A stretch of DNA of 64,000 bases from Chryseobacterium aahli (GCF_022699665.1 NZ_JALDNB010000016.1:1-64000); one strand, 5' to 3'. Counted from the stretch's first letter, positions 18,167 through 26,660 are shown. Notes: generated from the letters alone by a model not told the origin. A program made the numbers and translations.

Positions 18167-20365
18167 ATGAGCTTATTACAACAAGGTGTTAATAAAGGTT
18201 TAATATTATTTAATGAAGATAAAAGCCAGATAAAATATATAAACTATCATCGTTTTAGAAATTATAACAATCCAGAGGAAAAAGTTCAGGTAGAAGCTTT
18301 TTTAAAATTAGTATTGCAATACAAATATAAACCAGAACGCATAAAACAATATGTATCTGTAGCTATGGGCTCGGGTATCAAAGAGGCAGATATAGTGGTA
18401 TATAATGATGATGCTTGTGAGCAACCACATATCTTGGTAGAATGTAAAAAACCGAATGTAAGTCAGCAAGAATTTTTACAGGCTGTAGAACAAGCGTATA
18501 GTTATGCTTATGCTATGCCTAATGAGGTAAAATATGTATGGGTGACCAATGGAGATAATAATGAGTATTTTGAAGTAGATAAATCTAAACATACCCGTAT
18601 TACCCAGCCTGATATACCGCAATTTGGTGTGAAAAATTTAGCTCATTATAAATTTGTATATGATGCCGAAAGTTTAAAACAAATAGAAGGCAAACAAGAT
18701 TATTTTGATTTGATAGAAATTGGGGAAGATGATCTTACAAGAAGATTTAAGCAAGCCCACGATGCCCTTTGGGGAGGTGGACAGTTAAACCCTTCGGAAG
18801 CATTTGATGAATTGGACAAGCTTATTTTCTGTAAAATATGGGATGAGAAAAAGGATCGAAAACCAGGACAACCTTATGATTTTCAAATCATAACGGTAGA
18901 TACAGAAGCCGTACCGAGTTATACGAAATTAAGCCCTTTACAAATTGAAGCCGAAAAAAGAAGAATAGAAAACCAGCAATTAAAGGAGCGTGTCGAAAGT
19001 TTGTATGAAGAGGGAAGGAAAAAAGACAAAGAAGTTTTCAGAGATAACATACGTCTAAGTGCCGAAAAAATAAGGACCGTAGTAGCTTATTTACAAGATG
19101 TAAATATCGGTGAAACCGATTTAGATGCAAAAGGACGAGCTTTTGAAACCTTTATGGGTTCATTTTTTAGAGGGAATTTTGGTCAGTATTTTACCCCTCG
19201 ACCAATAGTTGAGTTTACAGTTAAAGTGTTGCCCATTACCAATCATTCTTTAGTGTTAGATACTTCTTGCGGTAGTGGTGGCTTCTTGCTGTATGCCCTC
19301 AATAAGGTACGTAAGCAAGCTGATGAATTATATCCTAATCATAAAAACGACGTGAGGCAAAGTCAAAAACACCGCAAATTTTGGCATGACTTTGCTGAGA
19401 AAAACCTTTATGGAATAGAAATAAATGAGCAGATTTCTCGTGCTGCTAAAATGAATATGATTATTCATGACGATGGACATACCAACGTCATAACATCTGA
19501 CGGATTGCTCACACCCGAAGCCATCGAAAGAAATACTGAAAACAAAGGATTCCAATACAACAGGTTTGATGTCATCATTACCAATCCTCCTTTTGGTAGT
19601 ATTGTACGACAAACAGAAAAAGCTTATCTCAAAACCTTTCAACTCGGCAAAAAAGAAGAAGATTGGTTAGCTGTAGCTGCTAAACCCGAAACGTATCGAG
19701 AAAATCAAAGTACCGAAGTATTGTTTATAGAGCAATGTTATCGCTTTTTAAAACCAAACGGCTATTTGGCTATTGTGATACCCGACGGCATACTTACCAA
19801 CAGTAGTTTACAATATGTACGTACCCATATAGAAGAAACCTTCCGCATAGTAGCCGTAGTTTCTCTACCCCAAACGGCATTTGCCGCTAATGGTGCTGGA
19901 GTAAAAAGTTCAGTTTTGTTTTTAAGAAAATACGATGAAAACCAAACAGAGCAGATTAGAAACATCAAACAAAGAACACGCTTCAACCTCTTAGATACCA
20001 ATCACTACAAAACACTAATTGCCGGTTGGGATAAAGAGAAAAAACAAGCCATAAAAGAACTGGAGAAACAATACAAAACCAACTATCCCGAAAAAGATAA
20101 AAAGGAAATTGTGGAATTAATGCAGGAGGACAAAGCCGAAATAAACTCCCGGTTTGCTGAGCAATTACAAGAATTAAAAGAAAACCTGCAATTGCAATAC
20201 CAGCAAGCTAATGAAAGACAATTACCCGACTATCCCATCTTTATGGCAATTGCCGACGATATTGGTTACGATGCTACAGGTAAAAAAACCAATGTAAATG
20301 AGCTGGACACTATTGCAATCGAGTTAGAAAAATTTATTAACGTAATTGAAAACAACGAAATATGA
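18167..20365 (+). CDS. hsdM: Type I-like R-M protein: HsdR-N nuclease domain fused to N6-adenine methyltransferase
   Basis: A 732-residue protein. Residues 35-140 form an HSDR_N-type nuclease domain: E-A-D75-IVVY, then VE92-C-K94, the D...ExK site. Residues 270-560 are an HsdM-type N6-adenine methyltransferase, with FTPRPIV at 342-348, the SAM motif DTSCGSGGF at 365-373 and the catalytic NPPFG at 473-477. A coiled C-terminal part (about 620-690) probably contacts HsdS. No helicase motor is present here or in adjacent genes, so cleavage would differ from classical type I enzymes and be nearer type IIG/IIB logic. Its stop overlaps the next start by 4 bases. Confidence 0.85.
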   Translation: MSLLQQGVNKGLILFNEDKSQIKYINYHRFRNYNNPEEKVQVEAFLKLVLQYKYKPERIKQYVSVAMGSGIKEADIVVYNDDACEQPHILVECKKPNVSQQEFLQAVEQAYSYAYAMPNEVKYVWVTNGDNNEYFEVDKSKHTRITQPDIPQFGVKNLAHYKFVYDAESLKQIEGKQDYFDLIEIGEDDLTRRFKQAHDALWGGGQLNPSEAFDELDKLIFCKIWDEKKDRKPGQPYDFQIITVDTEAVPSYTKLSPLQIEAEKRRIENQQLKERVESLYEEGRKKDKEVFRDNIRLSAEKIRTVVAYLQDVNIGETDLDAKGRAFETFMGSFFRGNFGQYFTPRPIVEFTVKVLPITNHSLVLDTSCGSGGFLLYALNKVRKQADELYPNHKNDVRQSQKHRKFWHDFAEKNLYGIEINEQISRAAKMNMIIHDDGHTNVITSDGLLTPEAIERNTENKGFQYNRFDVIITNPPFGSIVRQTEKAYLKTFQLGKKEEDWLAVAAKPETYRENQSTEVLFIEQCYRFLKPNGYLAIVIPDGILTNSSLQYVRTHIEETFRIVAVVSLPQTAFAANGAGVKSSVLFLRKYDENQTEQIRNIKQRTRFNLLDTNHYKTLIAGWDKEKKQAIKELEKQYKTNYPEKDKKEIVELMQEDKAEINSRFAEQLQELKENLQLQYQQANERQLPDYPIFMAIADDIGYDATGKKTNVNELDTIAIELEKFINVIENNEI

Positions 20366-21825
20366 TATTGAGAGGTGTAATAGAAAATATATTTGGTGGA
20401 GCATTATCGTTCAGAGGGTTTGCCAAAATATCAGATTTAGCAAAATTATCCAAAATAGAAGACACTTATCAGCGTCCGGTTGATGTTGAACGAAGCAAGG
20501 CTATCTTGGAGTTTTTAAAAAATAGCGAGTTTAGATTTTTTTCGGAAGTAACCTTGTGTCTCAATTTCAATGACGGAAATGCTATTACAAAAATTCTTAG
20601 CGGCACAAGAGGATTAGTCGAAGAAGATATTGATCTTACTGTTATTAGTAAAGATTTTAAAGATTATGAAGCTGCGGATAAATTTGATAGCCCTTTGCTT
20701 CGTAGAATTGCTCTTGAATTTAAAACAACCGATAAAAAATATTTGAGCCGTATAGACGGTAGTCATCGTTTAAGTGCTATAGATATATTACTTACCAGTG
20801 TAAAAGAAGAAGATAAGCAAATCTTAAATGGTACTGTATTAGATTATTATGTGCCTTTTAACATTTTATTACAGCAAAAAAATGATGAGTCTTTACGATT
20901 AGAGACAGCATATTTTCATTTAATTAATTCAAAATCCGAAAGGCTTACATCTGAGCAAAATTTAAAATCTATTTTAGAAGGAAATTTATTTTCGGATGGT
21001 CAACTAACTGAATTGTTAGGAAAAAACGCATTACAAACAAAACAACTTTATAGTTATGTAAAAGAGTATCAATTTCTAAGTATAAATAGCATAATTGATA
21101 AATCCCTAAAAACTTTTTGTCTTCAATGCAGCAATCTTTTAGTAGATGAAAAAGCAAATACAATTCAAAAGAGTATACAACAAGTAGACGCTATTTATGC
21201 AGATGAACACAAACTATCTGCCAACAAAAATGTAAATCTTTTATTAGCTTTTATTTATATTAAAGTAAAAGAAAAACCAGAAGTTTTCAAAAAATTCCGC
21301 ACTTGGATATTGACTAATCAATTGTTTGATATTGCGGAAGTGAATACGCAAACTATTATTGATGTATTCATTAAAATGCACGAAAAACGTACTTACAGTG
21401 TTTTCGTTGCTATGCCATACTGGAGCCACGCCGAAGTAACAGAATACAACAAATTATTTAAAGCAGTTTGCGAAGAAGTAACAAAAAAAGCCAATACAAC
21501 AGTTGAGCTTATTCCGATAATGCGGTTTAGTGGCAAAAGCCAAAGAATAGACAAAAGATTAATAGAAAAAATTAAGGAATGTGATATTTTTATTGCTGAC
21601 ATTACAGGCTCAAACGCCAATGTTGTATTTGAAGTTGGTTTTGCGGAAGGACAAAATAAACATATGATTTTGCTAAAAGCAGAAACTGACCCAAGTGTAC
21701 CTCCATTTGACATGGACAAACTACAATACATACCGTATAATCGTGACACTTATTATAATAGCATAAAGGACATTGCTGTAAGAAATATTTTGAGTTTGTT
21801 GAAATCTGAATTTAATATACTGTGA
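20362..21825 (+). CDS. DGQHR-like (DndB-type) protein fused to a deoxyribosyltransferase/TIR-like domain
   Basis: A 487-residue protein set between hsdM and hsdS. The N-terminal part has TYQRPVDVERSKAI at 36-49 and RIDGSHRLSAID at 130-141, the pattern of DGQHR proteins such as DndB (DGSHR replaces DGQHR). Residues 346-487 match the nucleoside 2-deoxyribosyltransferase/TIR-like fold: SVFVAMPY, IKECDIFIADITGSNANVVFEVGF with D413 and E424, and a PPFDMDKLQYIPYN end. Such domains in defence proteins bind or hydrolyse nucleotides or NAD+. It overlaps both neighbours (ATGA with hsdM, TGATG with hsdS), so it is made together with the R-M subunits. I infer a DNA-modification sensor joined to a nucleotide-consuming effector; the function is not established. 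Confidence 0.65.
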   Translation: MILRGVIENIFGGALSFRGFAKISDLAKLSKIEDTYQRPVDVERSKAILEFLKNSEFRFFSEVTLCLNFNDGNAITKILSGTRGLVEEDIDLTVISKDFKDYEAADKFDSPLLRRIALEFKTTDKKYLSRIDGSHRLSAIDILLTSVKEEDKQILNGTVLDYYVPFNILLQQKNDESLRLETAYFHLINSKSERLTSEQNLKSILEGNLFSDGQLTELLGKNALQTKQLYSYVKEYQFLSINSIIDKSLKTFCLQCSNLLVDEKANTIQKSIQQVDAIYADEHKLSANKNVNLLLAFIYIKVKEKPEVFKKFRTWILTNQLFDIAEVNTQTIIDVFIKMHEKRTYSVFVAMPYWSHAEVTEYNKLFKAVCEEVTKKANTTVELIPIMRFSGKSQRIDKRLIEKIKECDIFIADITGSNANVVFEVGFAEGQNKHMILLKAETDPSVPPFDMDKLQYIPYNRDTYYNSIKDIAVRNILSLLKSEFNIL

Positions 21826-23315
21826 TGTATAACCTTCCCACACATACTGACCCAAATAAAATTTTTATTGTCAATCGCTCTAAATTAGAAGGAAGATTTG
21901 ACCCTATTTATTATAATTCAGTCTCTAATCTTAGTATTGTAAAAGACACTAATTATAAAGTTTTTAAATTAGGTGAGATCGTAATTTTTCAAAGAGGCAG
22001 GTTTGGACATAGACCAAGAAATGATCCTAGATTTTTTAATGGAAATTACCCCTTTATACAAACTGGTAATATTGTTGAAGCAAGTCAACATAATGGAGAG
22101 GTTATGTTTACTCAAACTTTAAATGAATTAGGGCTGGGCACAAGCAGATTGTTTGAAGCAAATACATTAGTTATGACAATTGCAGCGAACATCGGAAGTA
22201 CGGCAATAATTAATTACAAAGCTTGTTTTCCAGACAGTTTAGTTGCCCTAATTCCTAAAGTTGATTTTATTAAAATTGAATATTTAAACTTTTATTTAAG
22301 GGCAATTCAAAAATATGTTGAAAAATTGGCTCCACAGGCAGCTCAAAAAAACATAAATAATCAACAGCTTCGTCCACTTCCTATTGTTGTTCCTCCAATA
22401 AACATCCAACAACGAATCGTAGACCTTTACCAATCCGCTTACCAACAAAAACAGCAAAAAGAAGCCGAAGCACAACAATTATTAAACAGTATAGACGCGT
22501 ATCTTTTGGGTGAATTAGGCATTACATTACCCGTAAAAGACAATAGCCTACAAAACCGAATATTTACTACTTCTTTTAGCGAAATTACAGGTAGCAGGTT
22601 TGATCCAGTTCCTTATGAAATAAATACCATTAATTTAAAAAATGCTATCAAAGATGTAAATAAGAAAAAATTTGTGGTTTTGCCACTTAAACAATTTATA
22701 AGCCAAAGCGTAGCAGGAGATTGGGGAATAGAAGTTGAAGAAGAATATAAAGAAGATGAATACACTAAATGCTTGGTTATTCGTGCAACTGAATTTGATA
22801 ATGTATATAATTTAAAATTAGATAATTCAAGAGTGAAGTATCGTCTAATCAAAAACGAAAAAATTAAAAAGATAGATCTACAGCCAAACGATTTACTTAT
22901 AGAAAAATCTGGTGGAAGTATCGACCAACCGGTAGGAAGAATTGCTTTAATTACAAAAGAAATATTTGAAAGTCATACGTTGGCACATAGTAATTTTATT
23001 CACAAAATAAGAGTAGATCAATCTAAAATTAATCCACAGTTTCTTTTCTATTTTTTAAAAGTAATTCATAATGTCAAATTAACTGAAACGATGCAAAGTC
23101 AAACAAATGGAATTCGTAATTTGATAATGCAAAATTATTTTAACCAAAATATCATTTTACCAAAAAATGAAACAGGAGAAATTGATTTACAAAAACAATA
23201 CGAAATAGCACGGCATATTCAATATGTCCGTAGTCATGCTAAAGCTCTGCAAACAGATGCAAAAAATATTTTAGAGCAAGCCAATAAACTAGTAGAACAA
23301 ATGATATTAGGATAA
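21825..23315 (+). CDS. hsdS: Type I restriction specificity subunit HsdS
   Basis: A 496-residue protein with two target-recognition halves. The first (about 1-210) ends in PLPIVVPPINIQQRIVDLYQSAYQQKQQKEAEAQQLL, a typical conserved helix. The second (about 225-490) ends in LQKQYEIARHIQYVRSHAKALQTDA. Each half begins with the SRFDPxxY-like segment (EGRFDPIYY, GSRFDPVPYE). HsdS reads a bipartite DNA sequence and directs the methyltransferase. I chose ATG 21825, which overlaps the previous stop as TGATG; GTG 21822 is an alternative. The next gene starts 3 bases after the stop. Confidence 0.85.
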   Translation: MYNLPTHTDPNKIFIVNRSKLEGRFDPIYYNSVSNLSIVKDTNYKVFKLGEIVIFQRGRFGHRPRNDPRFFNGNYPFIQTGNIVEASQHNGEVMFTQTLNELGLGTSRLFEANTLVMTIAANIGSTAIINYKACFPDSLVALIPKVDFIKIEYLNFYLRAIQKYVEKLAPQAAQKNINNQQLRPLPIVVPPINIQQRIVDLYQSAYQQKQQKEAEAQQLLNSIDAYLLGELGITLPVKDNSLQNRIFTTSFSEITGSRFDPVPYEINTINLKNAIKDVNKKKFVVLPLKQFISQSVAGDWGIEVEEEYKEDEYTKCLVIRATEFDNVYNLKLDNSRVKYRLIKNEKIKKIDLQPNDLLIEKSGGSIDQPVGRIALITKEIFESHTLAHSNFIHKIRVDQSKINPQFLFYFLKVIHNVKLTETMQSQTNGIRNLIMQNYFNQNIILPKNETGEIDLQKQYEIARHIQYVRSHAKALQTDAKNILEQANKLVEQMILG

Positions 23316-23318
23316 GAA

Positions 23319-23741
23319 ATGAGAGTAATAATTTTAAGAGGCGCCGGAGATTCTGGAAAATCTACAACTTTAAATTTGGTGTTTGAAGAACTAATCTCAA
23401 GTAGATACACAAGAACAATATCTTACCAAACCCCGATTGGTAATCCCATAAATAGAGATTTCGAAGCGGAAGTAATTTTAACGGACAATAGAATAATTGC
23501 ATTTTACACGATGGGAGATTATGATAAAAAATATATCGTTAAAGCTATTGAGGAGTTTCGGAACAAGAAAATAGATGTTTTAATTATGGCTTCTAATCAA
23601 AATTTAAATACACATTTCGACTTTGTTGTAAATAATTTCCCTCATATAATCGTTAATAAAACTGTTTCAAATCCAGTGATCGACACTGATAATCAAAGAA
23701 ATAATTTTCAGGATTGTGGAAACATTCTTTCTTTACTATAA
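23319..23741 (+). CDS. Small P-loop NTPase of the R-M operon
   Basis: A 140-residue protein starting MRVIILRGAGDSGKSTTLN, with the P-loop GAGDSGKST at residues 8-16. It has later strands (IIAFYTMGDYDKKYIV, IDVLIMASNQ) but no clear Walker B acid run. It resembles small kinases or AAA-like proteins but matches no family I can name. It starts 3 bases after hsdS, so it belongs to the operon and may supply an ATP- or GTP-dependent step that the missing helicase would otherwise provide. That role is speculation. Confidence 0.6.
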   Translation: MRVIILRGAGDSGKSTTLNLVFEELISSRYTRTISYQTPIGNPINRDFEAEVILTDNRIIAFYTMGDYDKKYIVKAIEEFRNKKIDVLIMASNQNLNTHFDFVVNNFPHIIVNKTVSNPVIDTDNQRNNFQDCGNILSLL

Positions 23742-23768
23742 ACAATTTATAAAATTCTACTATTTATA

Positions 23769-25022
23769 ATGAAATCACCATTGAATATACATCCTCCGAA
23801 GAATTGGCAAGATTTTGAAACCTTGTGTCTAAAACTTTTTGGTGAAATATGGAAAATCCCCCATGAAATCGAATTTAATTCTGATAATTCTCAAGGTCAA
23901 AATGGTGTTGATATATATGGTGCTGTAGATGATGGATTAAAATACAATGGAATACAGTGTAAAAATAAAAAGCTAAATCTAATTAATGGCTCACCAAATA
24001 GAATTACAATAAAAGATATACAAGCAGAAATTGACAAAGCAAAATGTTTTCAACCAAGTCTAAACAAATTAGTTATCGCAACCTCACTTCCAAAGGATCA
24101 AAAAATTGAAGAGTATGTTAGAAAAACTAGTGTAGAAAATATTAAAAATGGTTTTTTTTCAATTCAAATTTGTTTTTGGGAATTTTTTGAGAGGAAGTTA
24201 TGTGAGTTTCCCGAAGTATACAATTGGTACTTTAAAAATGAAGATTTTCATAAAGTCAAGGATATATCTGTAACATTTAAAAATGGATTAAAAGAAGTTG
24301 TGTGTCATCCAAAATTTCAAAAAAAGATTACACGTTATAGATTAAAGTCTGAGGTACAAAAATTAGAAGAAGAAGAAAAGTATATTGAATCACTCAGAAA
24401 GGTTTTTTTAGAGATGAAATTTCCTAAAAAAGAAATCGAAAATGTTTTACATATTAACAGAGCTACCACTTCCAATAACAACTTAAATTTCAATCATGCA
24501 CTAATTGGGGAAAAGCATGTTTGGGGAGATGTTTGTTGGCTTAAAATACAAATAAAAAATTCTGGCCAATCTGTAATTGAAGATTATAAAATTACGCTTG
24601 ATTATGAAGGTCTTTTTAATGAAGTAGGTGCTGAAAGCAAAAATATATTGTTTGAGCCAAAATTTACAAATAATGTAAAACAATATAGTAATTCAAAAAA
24701 ATCCTTATATATTAAGCCTAGTGATCCAACTTTGGTACCTGAGGACTATTTTTTCTCCGGTAATTTTTACATCAGTCCAACATTGGGAATCGATACAGAA
24801 GTACATTTAAAATGGAAATTAATTTCTAGAGATTTTACAGATTCTGGTAATCTTTTAATTGTAATTAAACCTTTATATCATATGGTATATATTGATAAAG
24901 AAGTCGGTAATATTGAAGACGAAAAGGAAGAAATCTCTTATAATCTATTTGAAAGACGTGGCATAAGAAATTTCACTGGTATAAAATACTTAGATAAAAT
25001 AACAGATTACAAATTTGAATAA
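23769..25022 (+). CDS. Mrr-like PD-(D/E)XK nuclease with C-terminal beta domain
   Basis: A 417-residue protein. Residues 9-150 are a restriction-endonuclease-like domain: WQDFETLCLKLFGEIW, then GQNGVDIYG (acid) and YNGIQCKNKK (QxK), a common PD-(D/E)XK layout in defence proteins. Residues 185-235 are a charged helix. Residues 245-375 look like an immunoglobulin-like beta sandwich (VCWLKIQIKNSGQSVIEDYKI). It is the last gene of the restriction operon, 27 bases after the P-loop gene. It probably cleaves foreign or modified DNA. The target is unknown. Confidence 0.65.
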   Translation: MKSPLNIHPPKNWQDFETLCLKLFGEIWKIPHEIEFNSDNSQGQNGVDIYGAVDDGLKYNGIQCKNKKLNLINGSPNRITIKDIQAEIDKAKCFQPSLNKLVIATSLPKDQKIEEYVRKTSVENIKNGFFSIQICFWEFFERKLCEFPEVYNWYFKNEDFHKVKDISVTFKNGLKEVVCHPKFQKKITRYRLKSEVQKLEEEEKYIESLRKVFLEMKFPKKEIENVLHINRATTSNNNLNFNHALIGEKHVWGDVCWLKIQIKNSGQSVIEDYKITLDYEGLFNEVGAESKNILFEPKFTNNVKQYSNSKKSLYIKPSDPTLVPEDYFFSGNFYISPTLGIDTEVHLKWKLISRDFTDSGNLLIVIKPLYHMVYIDKEVGNIEDEKEEISYNLFERRGIRNFTGIKYLDKITDYKFE

Positions 25023-25069
25023 ATAGAAAAGTGAGGCACAAACGTAATGCAGCTCTGACAAAATTAAAA

Positions 25070-25093
25070 TTTTAGCCACCCTTTTAGCCACCC
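25070..25093. repeat. Two tandem copies of TTTTAGCCACCC at the right flank of the element
   Basis: Two exact 12-base copies at 25070-25081 and 25082-25093, between the last cargo gene and the tRNA operon terminator. They could be a recombinase arm site or an attachment-site remnant. No matching copy was seen near 8635-9290. Confidence 0.35.
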
Positions 25094-25102
25094 CTAAAAA
25101 CA

Positions 25103-25137
25103 AAAAAGACTGTTAATCAATGATTAACAGTCTTTTT
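25103..25137 (-). terminator. Strong terminator of the tRNA operon
   Basis: A perfect 17-base inverted repeat (AAAAAGACTGTTAATCA and complement, one central base) directly beyond the last tRNA. T-rich arms serve both strands, so it can also stop the restriction operon from the left. Confidence 0.85.
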
Positions 25138-25140
25138 AAG

Positions 25141-25222
25141 TACCCCAGACGGGACTTGAACCCGTACATCCGAAGATACAGGATTTTAAGTCCTGCGTGT
25201 CTACCAATTCCACCACCAGGGC
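25141..25222 (-). tRNA. tRNA-Leu(UAA)
   Basis: An 82-base cloverleaf read on the minus strand: acceptor GCCCTGG, D arm with GGTAGAC, anticodon stem CAGGA/TCCTG around loop CTTAAAA (anticodon UAA), a long class II variable arm with a TTCG loop, and T arm GGGTTCAAGTCCC. The acceptor stem pairs with several G-U wobbles. CCA is not encoded. It is the last of three tRNAs in one unit. Confidence 0.93.
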
Positions 25223-25230
25223 GTGATGAG

Positions 25231-25303
25231 AGCGAAAAACGGGACTCGAACCCGCGACCCCAACCTTGGCAAGGTTGTGCTCTACCAGCTGAGCTATTTT
25301 CGC
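25231..25303 (-). tRNA. tRNA-Gly(GCC)
   Basis: A 73-base cloverleaf with acceptor GCGAAAA pairing with TTTTCGC, D arm AGCTCAGCTGGTAGAGC, anticodon loop TTGCCAA (anticodon GCC) and T arm GGGTTCGAGTCCC. It lies 8 bases from tRNA-Leu(UAA) and 9 from tRNA-Leu(UAG). Confidence 0.95.
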
Positions 25304-25312
25304 AATTTGTAG

Positions 25313-25394
25313 TGCGGATGAAGGGACTCGAACCCCCACGCCTCACGGCACCAGATCCTAAGTCTGGCGTGGCTACCAATTACACCACATCCGC
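25313..25394 (-). tRNA. tRNA-Leu(UAG)
   Basis: An 82-base class II tRNA with acceptor GCGGATG/CATCCGC, anticodon stem CCAGA/TCTGG around loop CTTAGGA (anticodon UAG), a long variable arm and T arm GGGTTCGAGTCCC. It is the first gene of the tRNA unit, downstream of a consensus promoter. Confidence 0.95.
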
Positions 25395-25440
25395 ATTATT
25401 ATTGAGTTATTTTAAAGATCTTCTTTCGTTTTTGTGAGTG

Positions 25441-25470
25441 CAAATATAGGGCAATAATTTTTATTTGCAA
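25441..25470 (-). promoter_or_regulatory. Consensus promoter of the tRNA operon
   Basis: On the minus strand, TTG at 25470-25468, a 19-base spacer and TATATTTG at 25448-25441. This is a full match to the Bacteroidetes TTG-N17-23-TAnnTTTG promoter, 47 bases before tRNA-Leu(UAG). Confidence 0.8.
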
Positions 25471-25568
25471 GAGTTTTCGCAAAAAATTTTATTTTTTTTA
25501 CAAAGTTTCTTTCCGTGTTGTTTTATTACATTTCAATTTACTACTTTTACAAAGTTAATATTTACGAT

Positions 25569-25952
25569 ATGGAATTACAAGGAACGGTAAAGAAAATCAC
25601 TGATGTTCAAACATTTGCGAGTGGTTTCCAAAAGAGAGAAATGGTTATTCTTACACAAGAACAATACCCACAGCCAATAAACATCGAGTTTTTACAAGAT
25701 AAAATAAATTTATTGGATGTATTAAAAGAAGGAGAAAATGTGAAGGTAGGAATCAACATCAGAGGTAGAGAATGGGTTTCGCCACAAGGAGAAACTAAAT
25801 ATTTCAACTCGATTACAGGATGGAGAGTAGAAAAAGTGATGGATGGTGGTACAGGTTCTGAGCCAACCCAGGCATCTTCTCAACAATCTGCTTCACCGGT
25901 TTCTAACGAAAATCCTTTTGCCGGAGACGACGATGACGATTTACCTTTTTAA
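25569..25952 (+). CDS. DUF3127 protein with SSB-like acidic tail
   Basis: A 127-residue cytoplasmic protein. Residues 1-90 match DUF3127 (MELQGTVKKITDVQTFASGF, REMVILTQEQYPQPI, VKVGINIRGREW, YFNSITGWRVEKV), a Bacteroidetes family with an OB-like strand pattern. The C-terminus is a flexible Q/S-rich linker ending NPFAGDDDDDLPF, very like the partner-binding tip of single-stranded DNA-binding proteins. I chose ATG 25569; an upstream ATG at 25515 would add 18 hydrophobic residues not typical of the family and would sit before a likely -7 box (TACTTTTA at 25542). Confidence 0.85.
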   Translation: MELQGTVKKITDVQTFASGFQKREMVILTQEQYPQPINIEFLQDKINLLDVLKEGENVKVGINIRGREWVSPQGETKYFNSITGWRVEKVMDGGTGSEPTQASSQQSASPVSNENPFAGDDDDDLPF

Positions 25953-25973
25953 TTAAAGCATACCATCAAATAC

Positions 25974-26001
25974 AATCCCGCTTTTTAAGTGGGATTTTTT
26001 T
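25974..26001 (+). terminator. Hairpin terminator after the DUF3127 gene
   Basis: Arms AATCCCGC (25974-25981) and GTGGGATT (25989-25996, one G-T pair) are followed by a run of T. It ends 6 bases before the aat start codon. Confidence 0.75.
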
Positions 26002-26006
26002 CACCT

Positions 26007-26660
26007 ATGATTCGATTAGACCCAAACGAAATTTCGTTTCCCAATCCGCAGCATTATGACGGTCATGAGGGCATTATAGCTTTCGGGGGCGACTTGTCTA
26101 TGGAAAGAATTTGGTTTGCGTATCAGAATGGTATTTTCCCGTGGTTCAATCCTGATGAAGAAATTCTTTGGTGGTGTCCAGATCCTAGATTTGTTTTATT
26201 TACGAACGAATTAAAGATTTCCAAATCAATGAGGAAAATTTTGAGGAATAACTTATTCTCATTTACCGAAAATCAGAATTTCAGAGAGGTTATTAAAAAC
26301 TGCCAGCAGGTCAGCAGAAAAGGACAAGACGGAACCTGGCTTTCTGATGAGCTCATGGAATCTTTTATCAAACTTCATGAGTATGGCTTTGCTAGAAGCG
26401 TGGAAGTTTGGCAAAATAACGAATTGGTCGGCGGATTTTATGGTTTACAGGTAGGAAAAGTTTTCTGCGGAGAAAGCATGTTTGCAAAAGTGAGCAACGC
26501 TTCAAAAGCAGGATTTATTCATTTCGTGGAAGCTCATAAAAATGATCTCGCTTTAATCGACTGTCAATCTCATACGGAGCATCTTGAAAGTTTAGGCGCA
26601 ACCATGATTTCTAAAAAAGAATTTCTAAAAACATTACACGAAAACAATGAACGCAGATAA
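26007..26660 (+). CDS. aat: Leucyl/phenylalanyl-tRNA--protein transferase
   Basis: A 217-residue enzyme that adds Leu or Phe from aminoacyl-tRNA to N-terminal Arg or Lys of proteins, marking them for ClpAP/ClpS degradation. Family blocks are intact: FPNPQHYDGHEGIIAFGGDL, GIFPWFNPDEEILWWCPDPR, HEYGFARSVEVW, VGGFYGLQVGKVFCGESMFA and LIDCQSHTEHLESLGA. I chose ATG 26007 (MIRLDPNEI) because an upstream ATG at 25989 falls in the terminator hairpin of the previous gene. The 3' end overlaps the transporter gene by 14 bases. Confidence 0.93.
   Translation: MIRLDPNEISFPNPQHYDGHEGIIAFGGDLSMERIWFAYQNGIFPWFNPDEEILWWCPDPRFVLFTNELKISKSMRKILRNNLFSFTENQNFREVIKNCQQVSRKGQDGTWLSDELMESFIKLHEYGFARSVEVWQNNELVGGFYGLQVGKVFCGESMFAKVSNASKAGFIHFVEAHKNDLALIDCQSHTEHLESLGATMISKKEFLKTLHENNERR

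Noticed and set aside
9292-25022. Integrase or excisionase-integrase pair for the element
   Set aside because: No tyrosine or serine recombinase motifs are present in any gene of the region; the helix-turn-helix protein alone does not show an integrative element.
25113-25437. Open frames on both strands over 25113-25437
   Set aside because: They cover three clear tRNA genes and their promoter; they are by-products of tRNA sequence.
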